64,000 bases of DNA from Bradyrhizobiaceae bacterium PARB1 (lineage in GTDB: Bacteria > Pseudomonadota > Alphaproteobacteria > Rhizobiales > Xanthobacteraceae): positions 1 through 64,000 of the forward strand of contig NKIY01000016.1 in the NCBI GenBank assembly GCA_002256345.1, given 5' to 3'. This document shows, in pieces, positions 1 through 9,564 of the stretch. The first letter of the stretch is position 1, and each line of letters begins with the position of its first letter. The position numbers and the translations under genes are program-made. Below the pieces are notes generated by a model that had not been told where the DNA came from, did not search any database, and saw only the letters and a list, made by a program, of their open reading frames with translations.

Positions 1-127
1 TAAGCAACTGCTATCTCGCTGAGCGATCCACGAATCTGTCTCACGCGCCGAGATCGGTCGGAAGCCGTGGATTTTCAGGCAAACGCCGCTGAAAGATCCT
101 GCTGAGACAGCTTGACTGTTCAGATAA
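1..127. other. Left-edge sequence, foreign to the downstream gene
   Basis: No gene is supported here. In the reading frame of the following DUF932 gene there are stops at 113-115 and 125-127, although the protein family would be expected to continue upstream. The stretch is therefore probably unrelated DNA joined to a broken gene. I see no clear inverted repeat of an IS end. Confidence 0.5.
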
Positions 128-925
128 ATCGCCGAGCAGATCAAGACCCTCGAGACCGACGACGGCCGCGTCGAGCTGCGCGCCGTGACCGGCCCCGACT
201 ACGGCCGGATCTACGACCACGAGCTGGTCGAAGCCGTGCAGCGCATCGCCGGCAACGGCACCGGCGACACCCGTTGGAAAGTGCCCGGTGTCCTCGACTG
301 GTCGACCGGCGTCTATAATCCGCGCGTCGACATCACCAAGGACACCACGACGCTCTACGCTTCCGATCGCGACGTCTTCCTTTTCCTCGTCGACGATCTG
401 AATCCGATCGAAGCCGGCAAGCTCGCGGATGGATCGCCCGATCTCTATTTCAGGGGCTTCTATGCCTGGAACAGCGAAGTGGGCGCCAAGACCCTTGGTA
501 TCGCGTCCTTCTATCTCAGGGCCGTGTGCCAGAATCGCAATTTGTGGGGCGTCGAAGATTTCGAGGAGATCTCCATCCGCCATTCCAAATACGCCGCTTC
601 GCGCTTCGCCCATGAGGCGGCGCCGGCCTTGCTCAGCTTCGCGGACTCCTCACCGCAGCCGTTCATCACCGGCATCAAGGCGGCGCGCGAACGCATCGTC
701 GCGCACAAGGACGAAGAGCGCACCGAATTCCTGCGCCGCCGCGGCTTCTCGAAAGCCGAGACGGGCAAAATCATCGACGCGGTGCTGGCCGAGGAAGGCC
801 GCCCGCCGGAAAGCATCTTCGATTTCGTCCAGGGCATCACCGCCGTCGCGCGCGACAAGCCCCACCAGGACGCGCGGCTCGAGCTCGAAGGCAAGGCCAA
901 GAAGCTGCTCGATCGCGCCGCCTGA
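128..925 (+). pseudogene. 5'-truncated DUF932 (phage/plasmid-like) protein
   Basis: The open frame from 128 encodes a C-terminal DUF932-type domain, recognisable from blocks such as GRIYDHELVEAVQRI and FYLRAVCQNRNLWG. DUF932 proteins are common in plasmids, integrative elements and phages, often near ParB-like and methylase genes as here; their function is not established. Family members are usually clearly longer at the N-terminus, but the frame is closed by stops at 113 and 125, so the start is missing. A GTG at 185 could still initiate a 246-residue product, but it lies inside conserved sequence. I read this as a remnant cut by a rearrangement just left of 128. The alternative is translation of the shortened form from GTG 185. 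Confidence 0.7.
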
Positions 926-1076
926 TCCCCGCAATGCCGGAGATGCGGTTGTCCGTGTCTCCGGCTTTGCGTCCCCTAGCCATACTGTTTCCGGGCTGTC
1001 TTGTGGCCCAGATCCAGGTCACCTATTCAGTGGTGCGGCATGGAGCACAATCGCCAAACGAGCGACTGGATACAGA

Positions 1077-2195
1077 ATGGTAGAGCAGGCGCCTGCGGAA
1101 TATTACATCGATGAAAGCGGCAATACCGGCGACCTGAGCACGGTCAAAATCGACTCCTACTTCGTCGAACAGCGCATGTTCGCCTTGGCTGCATTCGGCT
1201 GCACGCTCGACCAGGACTTCACCGATAAATTGGGCGCACTAAAAAAGGCGCACCGCATCCAGTCGTCGGAGCTCAAATCAAAACAGGCTTATGACAAGCC
1301 GCGCTTCATCTTTGATCTTCTGGACCTCCTTGAGACGCGCCGCGCCCCAATCTTTATCGAGCTTGTCGACAAGCACTTCTTCGTTGTCGTGAACATCATC
1401 GAGCGAATGGTGGTGCCCTATGTGGGGGAATGCGACACTCAACCTGGCGCCCTTTGGATGAAGGGCGTTATGGCGAACTACATGGCGCTATATGCACCTC
1501 CCGAGCTGGCTCACGCCTTTGCCGCATGTTGCCAAAGCAGAGACCACGCGGAAATACGCGAACTTTACAAGCAAATAATTCGGTGGGCGCAGGGAAGCGG
1601 AGTTCCGCCTACTGACGTGGCGGCGGGGATCATCCGTTTTGCGCGCGACAGCTTGAAGGACTTCCGCAAGCTGCCGAAAGCCAAGGCCGTCGAGCGGGCA
1701 TTACCGATTCCCGACAAGAATCCCGCCGGGAAGCTGCTCTGGGTTCTGCCGAACCTGACATCGTTCACCAACATCTACGCCCGGATCAATCGCTTCGCGC
1801 GAAAGCAGGTTTCCGGCGTGACGCTGTTCCACGACGAGCAATTGCAGTTCGGAGACATTCTTCTGCACAACAAGAAGCTCGCAGAGGACCTGGCGCAGCT
1901 TGGCGTGAAATTGCCCCTGCAGACGGCCGACTTCGAATTCTCGCAGGCGGCCGACCTGCAATTCCAGCGATCGCACGATTCTATCGGCATTCAGGTCGCC
2001 GACGTCCTCGCCGGTTTCATCGCGCGATATGTACAGGACGCTGTGTGGGGCGGCGCCCCCATGCATCCTGACAAGGTAGCGATTTTCCGCCGCCTCGTCG
2101 CAACAGGCGACCGCAGCTTGGGTTCGGGTGTCAACTTCGTCGCGCCCGACAACATGATCCGCTTCCTCGGCATCGAACCGCGCTCGAATTTCTAG
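1077..2195 (+). CDS. DUF3800 domain-containing protein
   Basis: This 372-residue protein starts YYIDESGNTGD near residue 7 and has SIGIQVADVLAGFIARY near residue 302. These two blocks frame the DUF3800 family, which is predicted to have an RNase H-like fold with acidic catalytic residues; the exact role is unknown. Members occur on mobile elements and near defence genes. The frame is open further upstream, but the ATG at 1077 is chosen because the family begins a few residues before the YIDESG motif and the upstream frame overlaps the DUF932 gene in another frame. It lies 151 bases after DUF932. Its base composition is somewhat less GC-rich than its neighbours, which would fit separate acquisition. 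Confidence 0.75.
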   Translation: MVEQAPAEYYIDESGNTGDLSTVKIDSYFVEQRMFALAAFGCTLDQDFTDKLGALKKAHRIQSSELKSKQAYDKPRFIFDLLDLLETRRAPIFIELVDKHFFVVVNIIERMVVPYVGECDTQPGALWMKGVMANYMALYAPPELAHAFAACCQSRDHAEIRELYKQIIRWAQGSGVPPTDVAAGIIRFARDSLKDFRKLPKAKAVERALPIPDKNPAGKLLWVLPNLTSFTNIYARINRFARKQVSGVTLFHDEQLQFGDILLHNKKLAEDLAQLGVKLPLQTADFEFSQAADLQFQRSHDSIGIQVADVLAGFIARYVQDAVWGGAPMHPDKVAIFRRLVATGDRSLGSGVNFVAPDNMIRFLGIEPRSNF

Positions 2196-2382
2196 GGCGG
2201 CATCAAGCCGTCATGGGCGAATACGAAGGACTGGCGCGGGATCATCGCCGGTTCTGGCAGTGACCTTACCGATGGCGTTTGATGGTGTCGCTGCCCTCCT
2301 AGAGTGAGAGGGCGGTGCTTCGCTTCGTGACGGGTTTAGGGTCGAGAGAGAGGCTTTCGGCGCCCGTCGCGGAGTAAGTCTC

Positions 2383-4521
2383 ATGGCAACTGCCATTCAG
2401 AAGATCACCCTGTCGTCGGCGCAGGACATCCCCTTCAACAAGCTGGTGCTGAGCCAGTCGAACGTCCGCCGCGTCAAGGCTGGCGTCTCGATCGACGAGC
2501 TGGCCGAGTCGATCACCCGGCGCGGTCTCATCCAGTCCCTCCACGTCCGGCCGGTGCTCGATGCCGACGGCCAGGAAACCGGCATGTACGAAGTGCCGGC
2601 GGGCGGGCGTCGCTTCCGCGCGCTGCAGCTCCTCGTCAAGCAGAAGCGCCTCACCAAGACCTCCAAGGTGCCGTGCGTGGTGTCGGACGCCAATGCCGAC
2701 ATCCTCGTCGACGAGGTGTCGCTGGCCGAGAATATCGAACGCGCCCCGCTGCATCCTCTCGACCAGTTCCGCGCGTTCCAGGCGATGCGCGAGAAGGGCA
2801 TGACCGAGGAGGCGATTGCGGCTGCATTCTTCGCGTCCGTCCAGGTCGTGAAGCAGCGGCTTCGCCTCGCGGCCGTCTCGCCGTCATTGCTCGATATCTA
2901 TGCCGAGGACGGCATCACGCTCGAACAGCTCATGGCCTTCACCGTCACCAACGATCATGCGCGTCAGGAGCAGGTCTGGGAGTCGGTTCGCAATAGCTGG
3001 CAGAGGGAACCCTACCAGATCCGGCGCATGCTGACCGAGACCGCCGTCCGCGCATCCGACAAGCGGGCCGTATTCGTCGGCATCGATGCCTATGAAACCA
3101 ACGGCGGCTGCGTGCTGCGCGATCTCTTCCAGGATGACGACGGCGGCTGGCTGCAGGATCCTGCGCTGCTCGATCGCCTGGTCGCCGACAAGCTGAAAGC
3201 CTCCGCCGAAGCGATCGCCGGCGAAGGCTGGAAATGGATCGAGGTGGCGATGAGCTTCCCCTATGGCGCCACCCACGGCCTGCGCGAGATCGTGGGCACG
3301 CCGCTCGACCTGACGGCTGACGAACAGGCGACCATCGAGGCGCTCAACGCCGAGTGCGCCAAGCTGGAGGCCGAATATGAGAACGCCGACGAGTTGCCGG
3401 ACGAGATCGATCAGCGCCTTGGCGAAATCGAAACCGCGCTCGCCAGCTTCGACGAGCGGCCGGTCCACTACGAACCCGCCGACATCGCGATCGCCGGGGT
3501 CTTCGTCAGCCTGGACGCCGACGGCACGCTGTCGATCGACCGCGGCTATGTCCGACCCGAGGACGAGATCGCCAACCAGGCGGGCGATGGCGAGGGTGAA
3601 GAGCAGGATGGCGGCGACGATGACGCTGACTATCCGGCGTCGCCTTCGGTCCAGCGCGCGGTCATCACCATCTGCGGCAAACCTGCCGAGCCCGAGGAGG
3701 AGGACGAGGACGACACGATCAAGCCGCTCCCCGATCGACTGATCACGGAGCTGACCGCCGATCGCACCCTCGCGCTCCGCGACAAGCTCGCCACCGATCC
3801 CTCGGTCGCCTTCGTCGCCGTCCTGCACAAGTTCTGCCAGGACGTGTTCTACGGCGGCAGCCAGTACGGCTTCGCGATGGAGGTCAGCGTGCGGGGCACG
3901 ACCTTCCATTCGCAGCCCGAAGGGCTTCGTGACAGCGTCTATGCCAAGGCGATCGAGGCCCGGCACGATAGCTGGCGCAAACGGCTCCCGGCCAAAGTCG
4001 CTGATCTCTGGGATGGGCTGGCCGCACTGACTGGCCCCGAACAGGCCGAACTCTTCGCCCATTGCGCTTCGTTCGGCGTCAATGCGCTTTATGAGCGGGC
4101 CGATCGCTACGGTGGCCGTGTCTCGGCGCATAGTGTCGAACAGCGCATCGCCGAAGCCGATCGCCTGTCGCTGGCGGTCGGGCTCGACATGGCCGAAGCC
4201 GGGTGGCGGCCGACCGTCGCCAACTATCTCGGCCGCGTCACCAAGCCCCGCATCCTCGAAGCGGTGCGTGAAGGCGCCGGCGAGCGCGCCGCCCAACTCA
4301 TCGCACATCTGAAGAAGGGCGACATGGCGACCGAAGCCGAACGTCTCCTCGCCGAGACGGGCTGGCTGCCCGAACCGCTGCGCAATTCCGGCGCCGATGC
4401 CGAAAGCACCGAGGCGGACTCTGGCGAGGGCGACGAGGCGTTGCCGGACTTCCTCGACGGCGATGACGAGGAGACCAACACCGATGATGAGGAGGAACGG
4501 CACCTCGCCGCCGCGGAGTGA
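2383..4521 (+). CDS. ParB/Srx-domain plasmid protein (712 aa)
   Basis: The N-terminus (about residues 10-130) is a ParB/Srx fold: QSNVRRV near residue 25, the GGRRFRAL block near residue 70 and AENIERAPLHPLDQFRAF near residues 112-130. A predicted helix-turn-helix follows (MTEEAIAAAFFASVQVVKQR, about 137-156). The long C-terminal part (about 240-712) contains acidic low-complexity stretches around residues 400-450 and at the very C-terminus, and matches the large ParB-like proteins of rhizobial and sphingomonad integrative elements. It may act as a DNA-binding and possibly CTP- or nuclease-active partition-like factor, but it is not next to the parA at 17.5 kb, so a role in element DNA processing is as likely as segregation. 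A strong terminator follows. Confidence 0.85.
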   Translation: MATAIQKITLSSAQDIPFNKLVLSQSNVRRVKAGVSIDELAESITRRGLIQSLHVRPVLDADGQETGMYEVPAGGRRFRALQLLVKQKRLTKTSKVPCVVSDANADILVDEVSLAENIERAPLHPLDQFRAFQAMREKGMTEEAIAAAFFASVQVVKQRLRLAAVSPSLLDIYAEDGITLEQLMAFTVTNDHARQEQVWESVRNSWQREPYQIRRMLTETAVRASDKRAVFVGIDAYETNGGCVLRDLFQDDDGGWLQDPALLDRLVADKLKASAEAIAGEGWKWIEVAMSFPYGATHGLREIVGTPLDLTADEQATIEALNAECAKLEAEYENADELPDEIDQRLGEIETALASFDERPVHYEPADIAIAGVFVSLDADGTLSIDRGYVRPEDEIANQAGDGEGEEQDGGDDDADYPASPSVQRAVITICGKPAEPEEEDEDDTIKPLPDRLITELTADRTLALRDKLATDPSVAFVAVLHKFCQDVFYGGSQYGFAMEVSVRGTTFHSQPEGLRDSVYAKAIEARHDSWRKRLPAKVADLWDGLAALTGPEQAELFAHCASFGVNALYERADRYGGRVSAHSVEQRIAEADRLSLAVGLDMAEAGWRPTVANYLGRVTKPRILEAVREGAGERAAQLIAHLKKGDMATEAERLLAETGWLPEPLRNSGADAESTEADSGEGDEALPDFLDGDDEETNTDDEEERHLAAAE

Positions 4522-4547
4522 CGGCGGTCCTCATCTGACTTGACGGG

Positions 4548-4580
4548 CCCGGCGTCCCTTCGGGGGCGTCGGGCTTTTTT
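4548..4580 (+). terminator. Rho-independent terminator after the ParB-like gene
   Basis: An 11-bp stem (4548-4558 with 4563-4573, two G-U wobbles) closes a UUCG tetraloop at 4559-4562 and is followed by C and six T (4574-4580). This is a textbook intrinsic terminator placed 27 bases after the parB-like stop. Confidence 0.9.
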
Positions 4581-4687
4581 CATGCGCGCCGATCGAGAGG
4601 GAGAGTTTGGCCCGGACGTGGCGAGCCGGACATGGAGGAGAGAGCGCCTGCCGGCTCTCCCGTTCCCTGCTCTCCGGGAGTGGCCTC

Positions 4688-5101
4688 ATGGCCGACTATT
4701 TCACCCATTTCTCATGCCTGCTCGATGTCGGCACGCCCGAGACCGCTGCCCGCGCGCTCGATCTCTACAACCAACTGTCCGAGGACGGAGCATCCGAGGA
4801 ACCGCCGTCCGATGGCTTCCTCCTGTCCATCCAGCCCGAGCATGGCGGCTCCAAACTCTGGATGCGCGACGATGTCACCGGCGATCCCGAACGGCTGATC
4901 CAGTTCGTCATACGCTGCGCCGCCGAATTCCACCTCACCGGCCGATGGGGCTTTCAGTACGCCAACACCTGCTCCCGGCCGCGTCTCGATGGCTTCGGTG
5001 GCGGCGCGCATGTCCTCGATCTCGCGACCGGCGAAACTGTGGCGTGGATCTATACCAACGGTTGGCTCGCCGAGGTGATCGATGGCGGCGATGGTGCCTG
5101 A
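4688..5101 (+). CDS. Conserved hypothetical element protein (137 aa)
   Basis: The product begins MADYFTHFSCLLDVGT and is acidic, soluble and without a signal peptide or membrane segment. The central part (about residues 75-125) has aromatic and glycine-rich blocks such as WGFQYANTCSRPRLDGFGGG and TVAWIYTNGW. I do not recognise an assigned domain; similar short proteins recur beside the methylase-helicase of this element type. The ATG at 4688 is preferred because the sequence upstream (from about 4600) is a leader resembling that of the next gene, although the frame stays open to 4607. Function unknown. Confidence 0.65.
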   Translation: MADYFTHFSCLLDVGTPETAARALDLYNQLSEDGASEEPPSDGFLLSIQPEHGGSKLWMRDDVTGDPERLIQFVIRCAAEFHLTGRWGFQYANTCSRPRLDGFGGGAHVLDLATGETVAWIYTNGWLAEVIDGGDGA

Positions 5102-5149
5102 CATCATCGAGACCATTGTCTGTCGCTTGATGGCGCGGCCGGGCCGCGC

Positions 5150-5250
5150 CCCTTGAGAGCGAGAGGAAGGCCGGGACGGGTTTGAGCCCGTCCGGTCCGA
5201 GAGAGAGCGCCGGCGGGCTTTCCCGCTCCGCTCTCCCGAGGACGTCTCCC
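5150..5250 (+). promoter_or_regulatory. Structured leader of the methylase-helicase gene
   Basis: The 100 bases before the start hold a perfect 7-bp hairpin (5174-5180 with 5187-5193) and then a GAGAGAGCGCC block that can fold with a downstream CGCTCTC segment. A closely related block (GAGAGAGCGCC followed by pyrimidine-rich CTCTCC) precedes the gene at 4688 (about 4629-4675), and a weaker version (GAGAGAGGC) precedes the ParB-like gene at about 2344-2360. The repeated leader suggests shared post-transcriptional or transcriptional control; the mechanism is inferred. Confidence 0.5.
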
Positions 5251-8200
5251 ATGAATGCTCACACCCTTGCGGCGGCGCTGCCGACCGCCGCCGATCAGCC
5301 GACCGACGCTGCCGCCATCCATGCCGCGGCACTTCTCCTCCTTCCTCACATCGAGCGCGGCGAGCGCATCGACGCCGCGGTCTTGCGCACCGCCATGGAG
5401 ACCGCCTTCGGCGCGTCCGATACTGCCGGCGCCTGGGACTGGAAGGACGCCTATGACGCCTGCGAAGCCGCAACCGTCCTCATGCTCCGCAAATACGGAA
5501 AGGCGCTTTTGCGCAAAGCCGGGTCTCCGGCTGCGGCGGTTCCTCTGTTCGGCAAGATCGCGGGACTTCTGCCCACCCACACGCGCCGCTCCGAGGAGGC
5601 GCAGGCCTTCCAGCAATTCTCGACGCCGATCCCGCTCGGCCTGGCCGCGATCACTGCGGCCGCCATCACACCCGCCGATCGCGTGCTCGAACCATCGGCC
5701 GGCACCGGCCTGCTCGCCATCCTCGCCGAGATCGCCGGCGGCACGCTTGTCCTCAACGAACTCGCCGAAACCCGGGCCGCACTCATCTCCTCCCTCTTTC
5801 CGGCCATTCCCGTGACCCGCTTCGACGCAGCCCAGATCGACGATCATCTCGACCCGGCGACCGTCCCAACAATCGTGGTGATGAACCCGCCATTCTCGGT
5901 CCTCGCCAATGTCGAGGGGCGTGTCGCCGACGCAGCCTATCGCCATCTCGCATCCGCGCTCGCGCGGCTCGCCGATGGCGGGCGCCTGGTCGCGATCACC
6001 GGCGCGAATTTCGGCCCCGACATACCGGCCTGGCGCGACGCCTTCGTCCGCCTGCAGGAGAGGGGCCGCGTCGTGTTCACCGCCGCCGTCCATGGCTCAG
6101 TCTATGCCAAGCACGGCACGACCGTCGAAACCCGGCTGACCGTGATCGACAAGATCCCGGCCGACGAGCCATCCGCATTTCCGGCGTCCCCCGGCACCGC
6201 TCCCGACATCGCCACGCTGATGACGTGGATCGCCGAGCATGTGCCGCCGCGCCTGGCTGTCGCGCCTGCTGTTCAGGTCATGCCGACCGGCGCCACGCCG
6301 CGCACCGTTCGCGGCTATCTCGCGCGCACCGCGGCGACATCGGCGACCCGCGTGGGCCTCGCCGATCCCGAGGGCGTGCCGCTCGCCTATGAGACCGTCG
6401 ACTGGACCCCGGCCGAGGGCGCCCGCCTCAGCGACGCGATCTACGAGCAATACGGATTGCAGACGATCCGTATTCCCGGCTCTCAGGCCCATCCCACCAA
6501 GCTCGTGCAATCCGCCGCCATGGCCTCGGTCGCCCCGCCCAAGCCGAGCTATCGGCCGACGCTGCCAGCGACCATCATGGACTCGCTCTCAGACTCCCAG
6601 CTCGAAACCCTGATCTTCGCGGGCGAAGCCCATTCCGATTTTCTCGCAGGTTCCTGGACCATCGACGACACTTTCGATGTCGTGGCGGCCGCCGCCGATG
6701 ATGCAAACGGCGTCGTCCGCTTCCGCCGCGGCTTCTTCATCGGCGACGGCACCGGCGTCGGAAAGGGGCGCGAGTCGGCCAGCATCGTGCTCGACAACTG
6801 GATGCAGGGCCGGCGCAAGGCGGTCTGGATCTCCAAATCCGACAAGCTGATTGAGGATGCGCAGCGCGACTGGTCCGCACTCGGCATGGAGCGCCTGCTG
6901 GTCACGCCGCTCTCGCGCTTCCCGCAGGGCAAGCCGATCACGCTGCCGGAGGGCGTCCTATTTACAACCTATGCCACGCTGCGCTCCGACGACCGCGGCG
7001 AGAAGGTTTCGCGGGTCAAGCAGATCGTCGAATGGTTGGGCTCCGATTTCGACGGAGTGATCATTTTCGACGAGGCGCACGCGATGCAGAACGCTGGCGG
7101 CGGCAAGGGAGAACGCGGCGATGTCACGCCCTCGCAGCAAGGGCGCGCAGGGCTTCGCCTGCAACACGCCTTGCCCGATGCTCGCGTCGTCTATGTCTCG
7201 GCGACCGGCGCCACCACGGTCCAGAACCTTGCCTACGCGCAGCGCCTGGGCCTGTGGGGTGGCGACGATTTTCCCTTCTCGACCCGCGCCGAGTTTGTCG
7301 AGGCGATCGAGGCCGGCGGCGTCGCGGCGATGGAGGTGCTTGCCCGCGACCTTCGCGCGCTCGGCCTCTACACCGCCCGATCGCTGTCGTTCGACGGCGT
7401 CGAATATGAGCTGGTCGAGCACGAGCTGACCGCCGAGCAGCGGCGCATCTACGATGCTTATGCCGGCGCCTTCGCCATCATCCACAACCATCTCGATGCG
7501 GCCATGGAGGCGGCCAACATCACCGGCTCGACCGGGACATTGAACCGCCAGGCCAAATCCGCCGCGCGCTCCGCCTTCGAAAGCGCCAAGCAGCGTTTCT
7601 TCGGTCATCTGCTGACCTCGATGAAGACGCCGACGTTGATCCGCTCGATCGCGGCGGACCTGGAGGCTGGGCATTCCGCGGTCATCCAGATCGTCTCGAC
7701 CGGCGAGGCACTGATGGAACGGCGCTTGGCCGAAATTCCGACCGAGGAGTGGAATGACATTCGCGTCGACATCACGCCCCGCGAATATGTCCTCGATTAT
7801 CTCGCCCATTCCTTCCCGGTGCAGCTCTACGAGCTCTTCACCGACGGCGAGGGCAATATGTCCTCGCGTCCGGTCTTTCGCGACGGCCAGCCGGTCGAGA
7901 GCCGCGAGGCGGTCGCCCGCCGCACAGAGCTGATCGAGAAGCTGGCGAGCCTTCCGCCGGTCCCTGGCGCGCTCGACCAGATCGTCCAGCACTTCGGCGC
8001 GGACATGGTGGCCGAGGTCACCGGCCGCTCGCGTCGTATCGTGCGCAAGGGACAGCGCCTTGTGGTCGAGACCCGCGCGGCGTCCGCCAATCTCGCCGAG
8101 ACCCAGGCCTTCATGGACGACATGAAGCGCGTGCTCGTGTTCAGCGATGCCGGCGGTACGGGCCGCAGCTACCATGCGGAGCTGTCGGCGCGGAACACGC

Positions 8201-9564
8201 GGCTTCGCGTCCACTATCTGCTTGAGCCGGGCTGGAAAGCCGACGCCGCGATCCAGGGCCTCGGCCGCACCCACCGCACCAACCAGGCGCAGCCGCCGCT
8301 CTTCCGTCCGATCGCGACCAATGTGAAGGCGGAGAAGCGCTTCCTATCGACCATCGCGCGCCGGCTCGACACGCTCGGCGCGATCACGCGCGGCCAGCGC
8401 CAGACCGGCGGCCAGGGCCTGTTCCGGCCCGAGGACAATCTCGAGAGCCACTATGCGCGCGATGCCTTGCGCCAGCTCTATATCCTGATCGTGCGCGGCA
8501 AGGTGGAGGGATGCTCACTCCAGCGGTTTGAGGACACGACCGGCCTGAAGCTGATGGACGACAACGGCATCAAGGACGAGCTGCCGCCGATCACGACCTT
8601 TCTTAATCGCCTCCTGGCGCTCACCATCGACCTGCAGGACGTCCTGTTCGCCGCCTTCGAACAGCTCCTGACCGCCAAGGTCGAGGGCGCGATCGCCGCC
8701 GGCATCTACGACATCGGACTGGAGACGCTGCGCGCGGAGAGCTTCGTCGTCACCGATCGCCAGACCATCTACACCCATCCCGGCACCGGCGCGGAAACCA
8801 GCCTGCTGACCATCCAACAGCGCGAGCGCAACCGGCCGATGACCGCCGAGGAGGCGATGGCTTGGCTCGACGATCCGGCCGCCAAGTTGCTGGTCAACGA
8901 GCGCTCCCACCGCGCCGCCGTTCAGCTTCCAGCGCCTTCGCTGATGCTCGACGACGGGGAGATCGAACGCCGCGTGCGGCTGATCCGGCCGATGGAGCAG
9001 CATCACGCCTCCATCCGCATGATGGACGAAAGCCATTGGATCGCCGCCAGTCGCGCCGAGTTCACCGCCGCCTGGAACGCCGAGATCGCGGAGGTGCCAG
9101 CCTATTCCGATTCCACGATCCACATCGTCGCTGGCCTGCTGCTGCCGATCTGGAAGCGGCTGCCCAACGAGTCGAGCCGTGTCTATCGGCTCCAGACCGA
9201 TGACGGGGAACGGATCATCGGCCGCCGCGTGTCGCCCGCATGGGTCGCCAACGCCACGACAGTCGGAACGACGAACCTGTCCGCCGACCATGCCTATGCC
9301 GCGCTCATCGAGGGCAAGACAATCCTCGATCTCGCCGAATGCCTCCAACTCCGCCGCGTGCGCGTCATGGGCGCCGATCGCATCGAACTCTCCGGCTTCA
9401 CCGACGCGATGCGCGAGCGCCTGCGCGCCTTTGGCCTCTTCAGCGAGATCATCTCGTGGAAGCTCCGCTTCTTCGTGCCCGTCGGCGCGGACGGCGCGAC
9501 CATCATCGGCAAGCTGATCGACACCTACCCGATCCAGCGCGTCGGCGAGCGGGAGGCAGCGTGA
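5251..9564 (+). CDS. N6-adenine methylase / strawberry-notch-type helicase fusion (1437 aa)
   Basis: Two enzymatic halves are visible. The first (about residues 130-320) is a class I methylase: VLEPSAGTGLLAILAE at about 144-159 binds SAM and VVMNPPFSV near 209-217 is the NPPF catalytic motif of amino-methylases. The second is a superfamily 2 helicase of the strawberry-notch (AAA_34/Helicase_C_4) type: GDGTGVGKGRE near 497, FDEAHAMQN near 604-612 and QGLGRTHRTNQ near 1000 (motif VI). Such fusions are widespread in conjugative elements and phages and are thought to remodel and modify element DNA, perhaps as protection from restriction. The ATG at 5251 follows a conserved leader; the frame opens earlier at 5182 without family support. 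The stop overlaps the next start (TGATG-type, 9562-9566), indicating coupling with the TOPRIM gene. Confidence 0.88.
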   Translation: MNAHTLAAALPTAADQPTDAAAIHAAALLLLPHIERGERIDAAVLRTAMETAFGASDTAGAWDWKDAYDACEAATVLMLRKYGKALLRKAGSPAAAVPLFGKIAGLLPTHTRRSEEAQAFQQFSTPIPLGLAAITAAAITPADRVLEPSAGTGLLAILAEIAGGTLVLNELAETRAALISSLFPAIPVTRFDAAQIDDHLDPATVPTIVVMNPPFSVLANVEGRVADAAYRHLASALARLADGGRLVAITGANFGPDIPAWRDAFVRLQERGRVVFTAAVHGSVYAKHGTTVETRLTVIDKIPADEPSAFPASPGTAPDIATLMTWIAEHVPPRLAVAPAVQVMPTGATPRTVRGYLARTAATSATRVGLADPEGVPLAYETVDWTPAEGARLSDAIYEQYGLQTIRIPGSQAHPTKLVQSAAMASVAPPKPSYRPTLPATIMDSLSDSQLETLIFAGEAHSDFLAGSWTIDDTFDVVAAAADDANGVVRFRRGFFIGDGTGVGKGRESASIVLDNWMQGRRKAVWISKSDKLIEDAQRDWSALGMERLLVTPLSRFPQGKPITLPEGVLFTTYATLRSDDRGEKVSRVKQIVEWLGSDFDGVIIFDEAHAMQNAGGGKGERGDVTPSQQGRAGLRLQHALPDARVVYVSATGATTVQNLAYAQRLGLWGGDDFPFSTRAEFVEAIEAGGVAAMEVLARDLRALGLYTARSLSFDGVEYELVEHELTAEQRRIYDAYAGAFAIIHNHLDAAMEAANITGSTGTLNRQAKSAARSAFESAKQRFFGHLLTSMKTPTLIRSIAADLEAGHSAVIQIVSTGEALMERRLAEIPTEEWNDIRVDITPREYVLDYLAHSFPVQLYELFTDGEGNMSSRPVFRDGQPVESREAVARRTELIEKLASLPPVPGALDQIVQHFGADMVAEVTGRSRRIVRKGQRLVVETRAASANLAETQAFMDDMKRVLVFSDAGGTGRSYHAELSARNTRLRVHYLLEPGWKADAAIQGLGRTHRTNQAQPPLFRPIATNVKAEKRFLSTIARRLDTLGAITRGQRQTGGQGLFRPEDNLESHYARDALRQLYILIVRGKVEGCSLQRFEDTTGLKLMDDNGIKDELPPITTFLNRLLALTIDLQDVLFAAFEQLLTAKVEGAIAAGIYDIGLETLRAESFVVTDRQTIYTHPGTGAETSLLTIQQRERNRPMTAEEAMAWLDDPAAKLLVNERSHRAAVQLPAPSLMLDDGEIERRVRLIRPMEQHHASIRMMDESHWIAASRAEFTAAWNAEIAEVPAYSDSTIHIVAGLLLPIWKRLPNESSRVYRLQTDDGERIIGRRVSPAWVANATTVGTTNLSADHAYAALIEGKTILDLAECLQLRRVRVMGADRIELSGFTDAMRERLRAFGLFSEIISWKLRFFVPVGADGATIIGKLIDTYPIQRVGEREAA

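Noticed and set aside
2884..4503. Long antisense reading frames over GC-rich genes (this one is 539 codons; others lie over the helicase, relaxase and TraG genes)
   Set aside because: They mirror codon bias of the genuine plus-strand genes, lack ribosome sites and have no recognisable domains.
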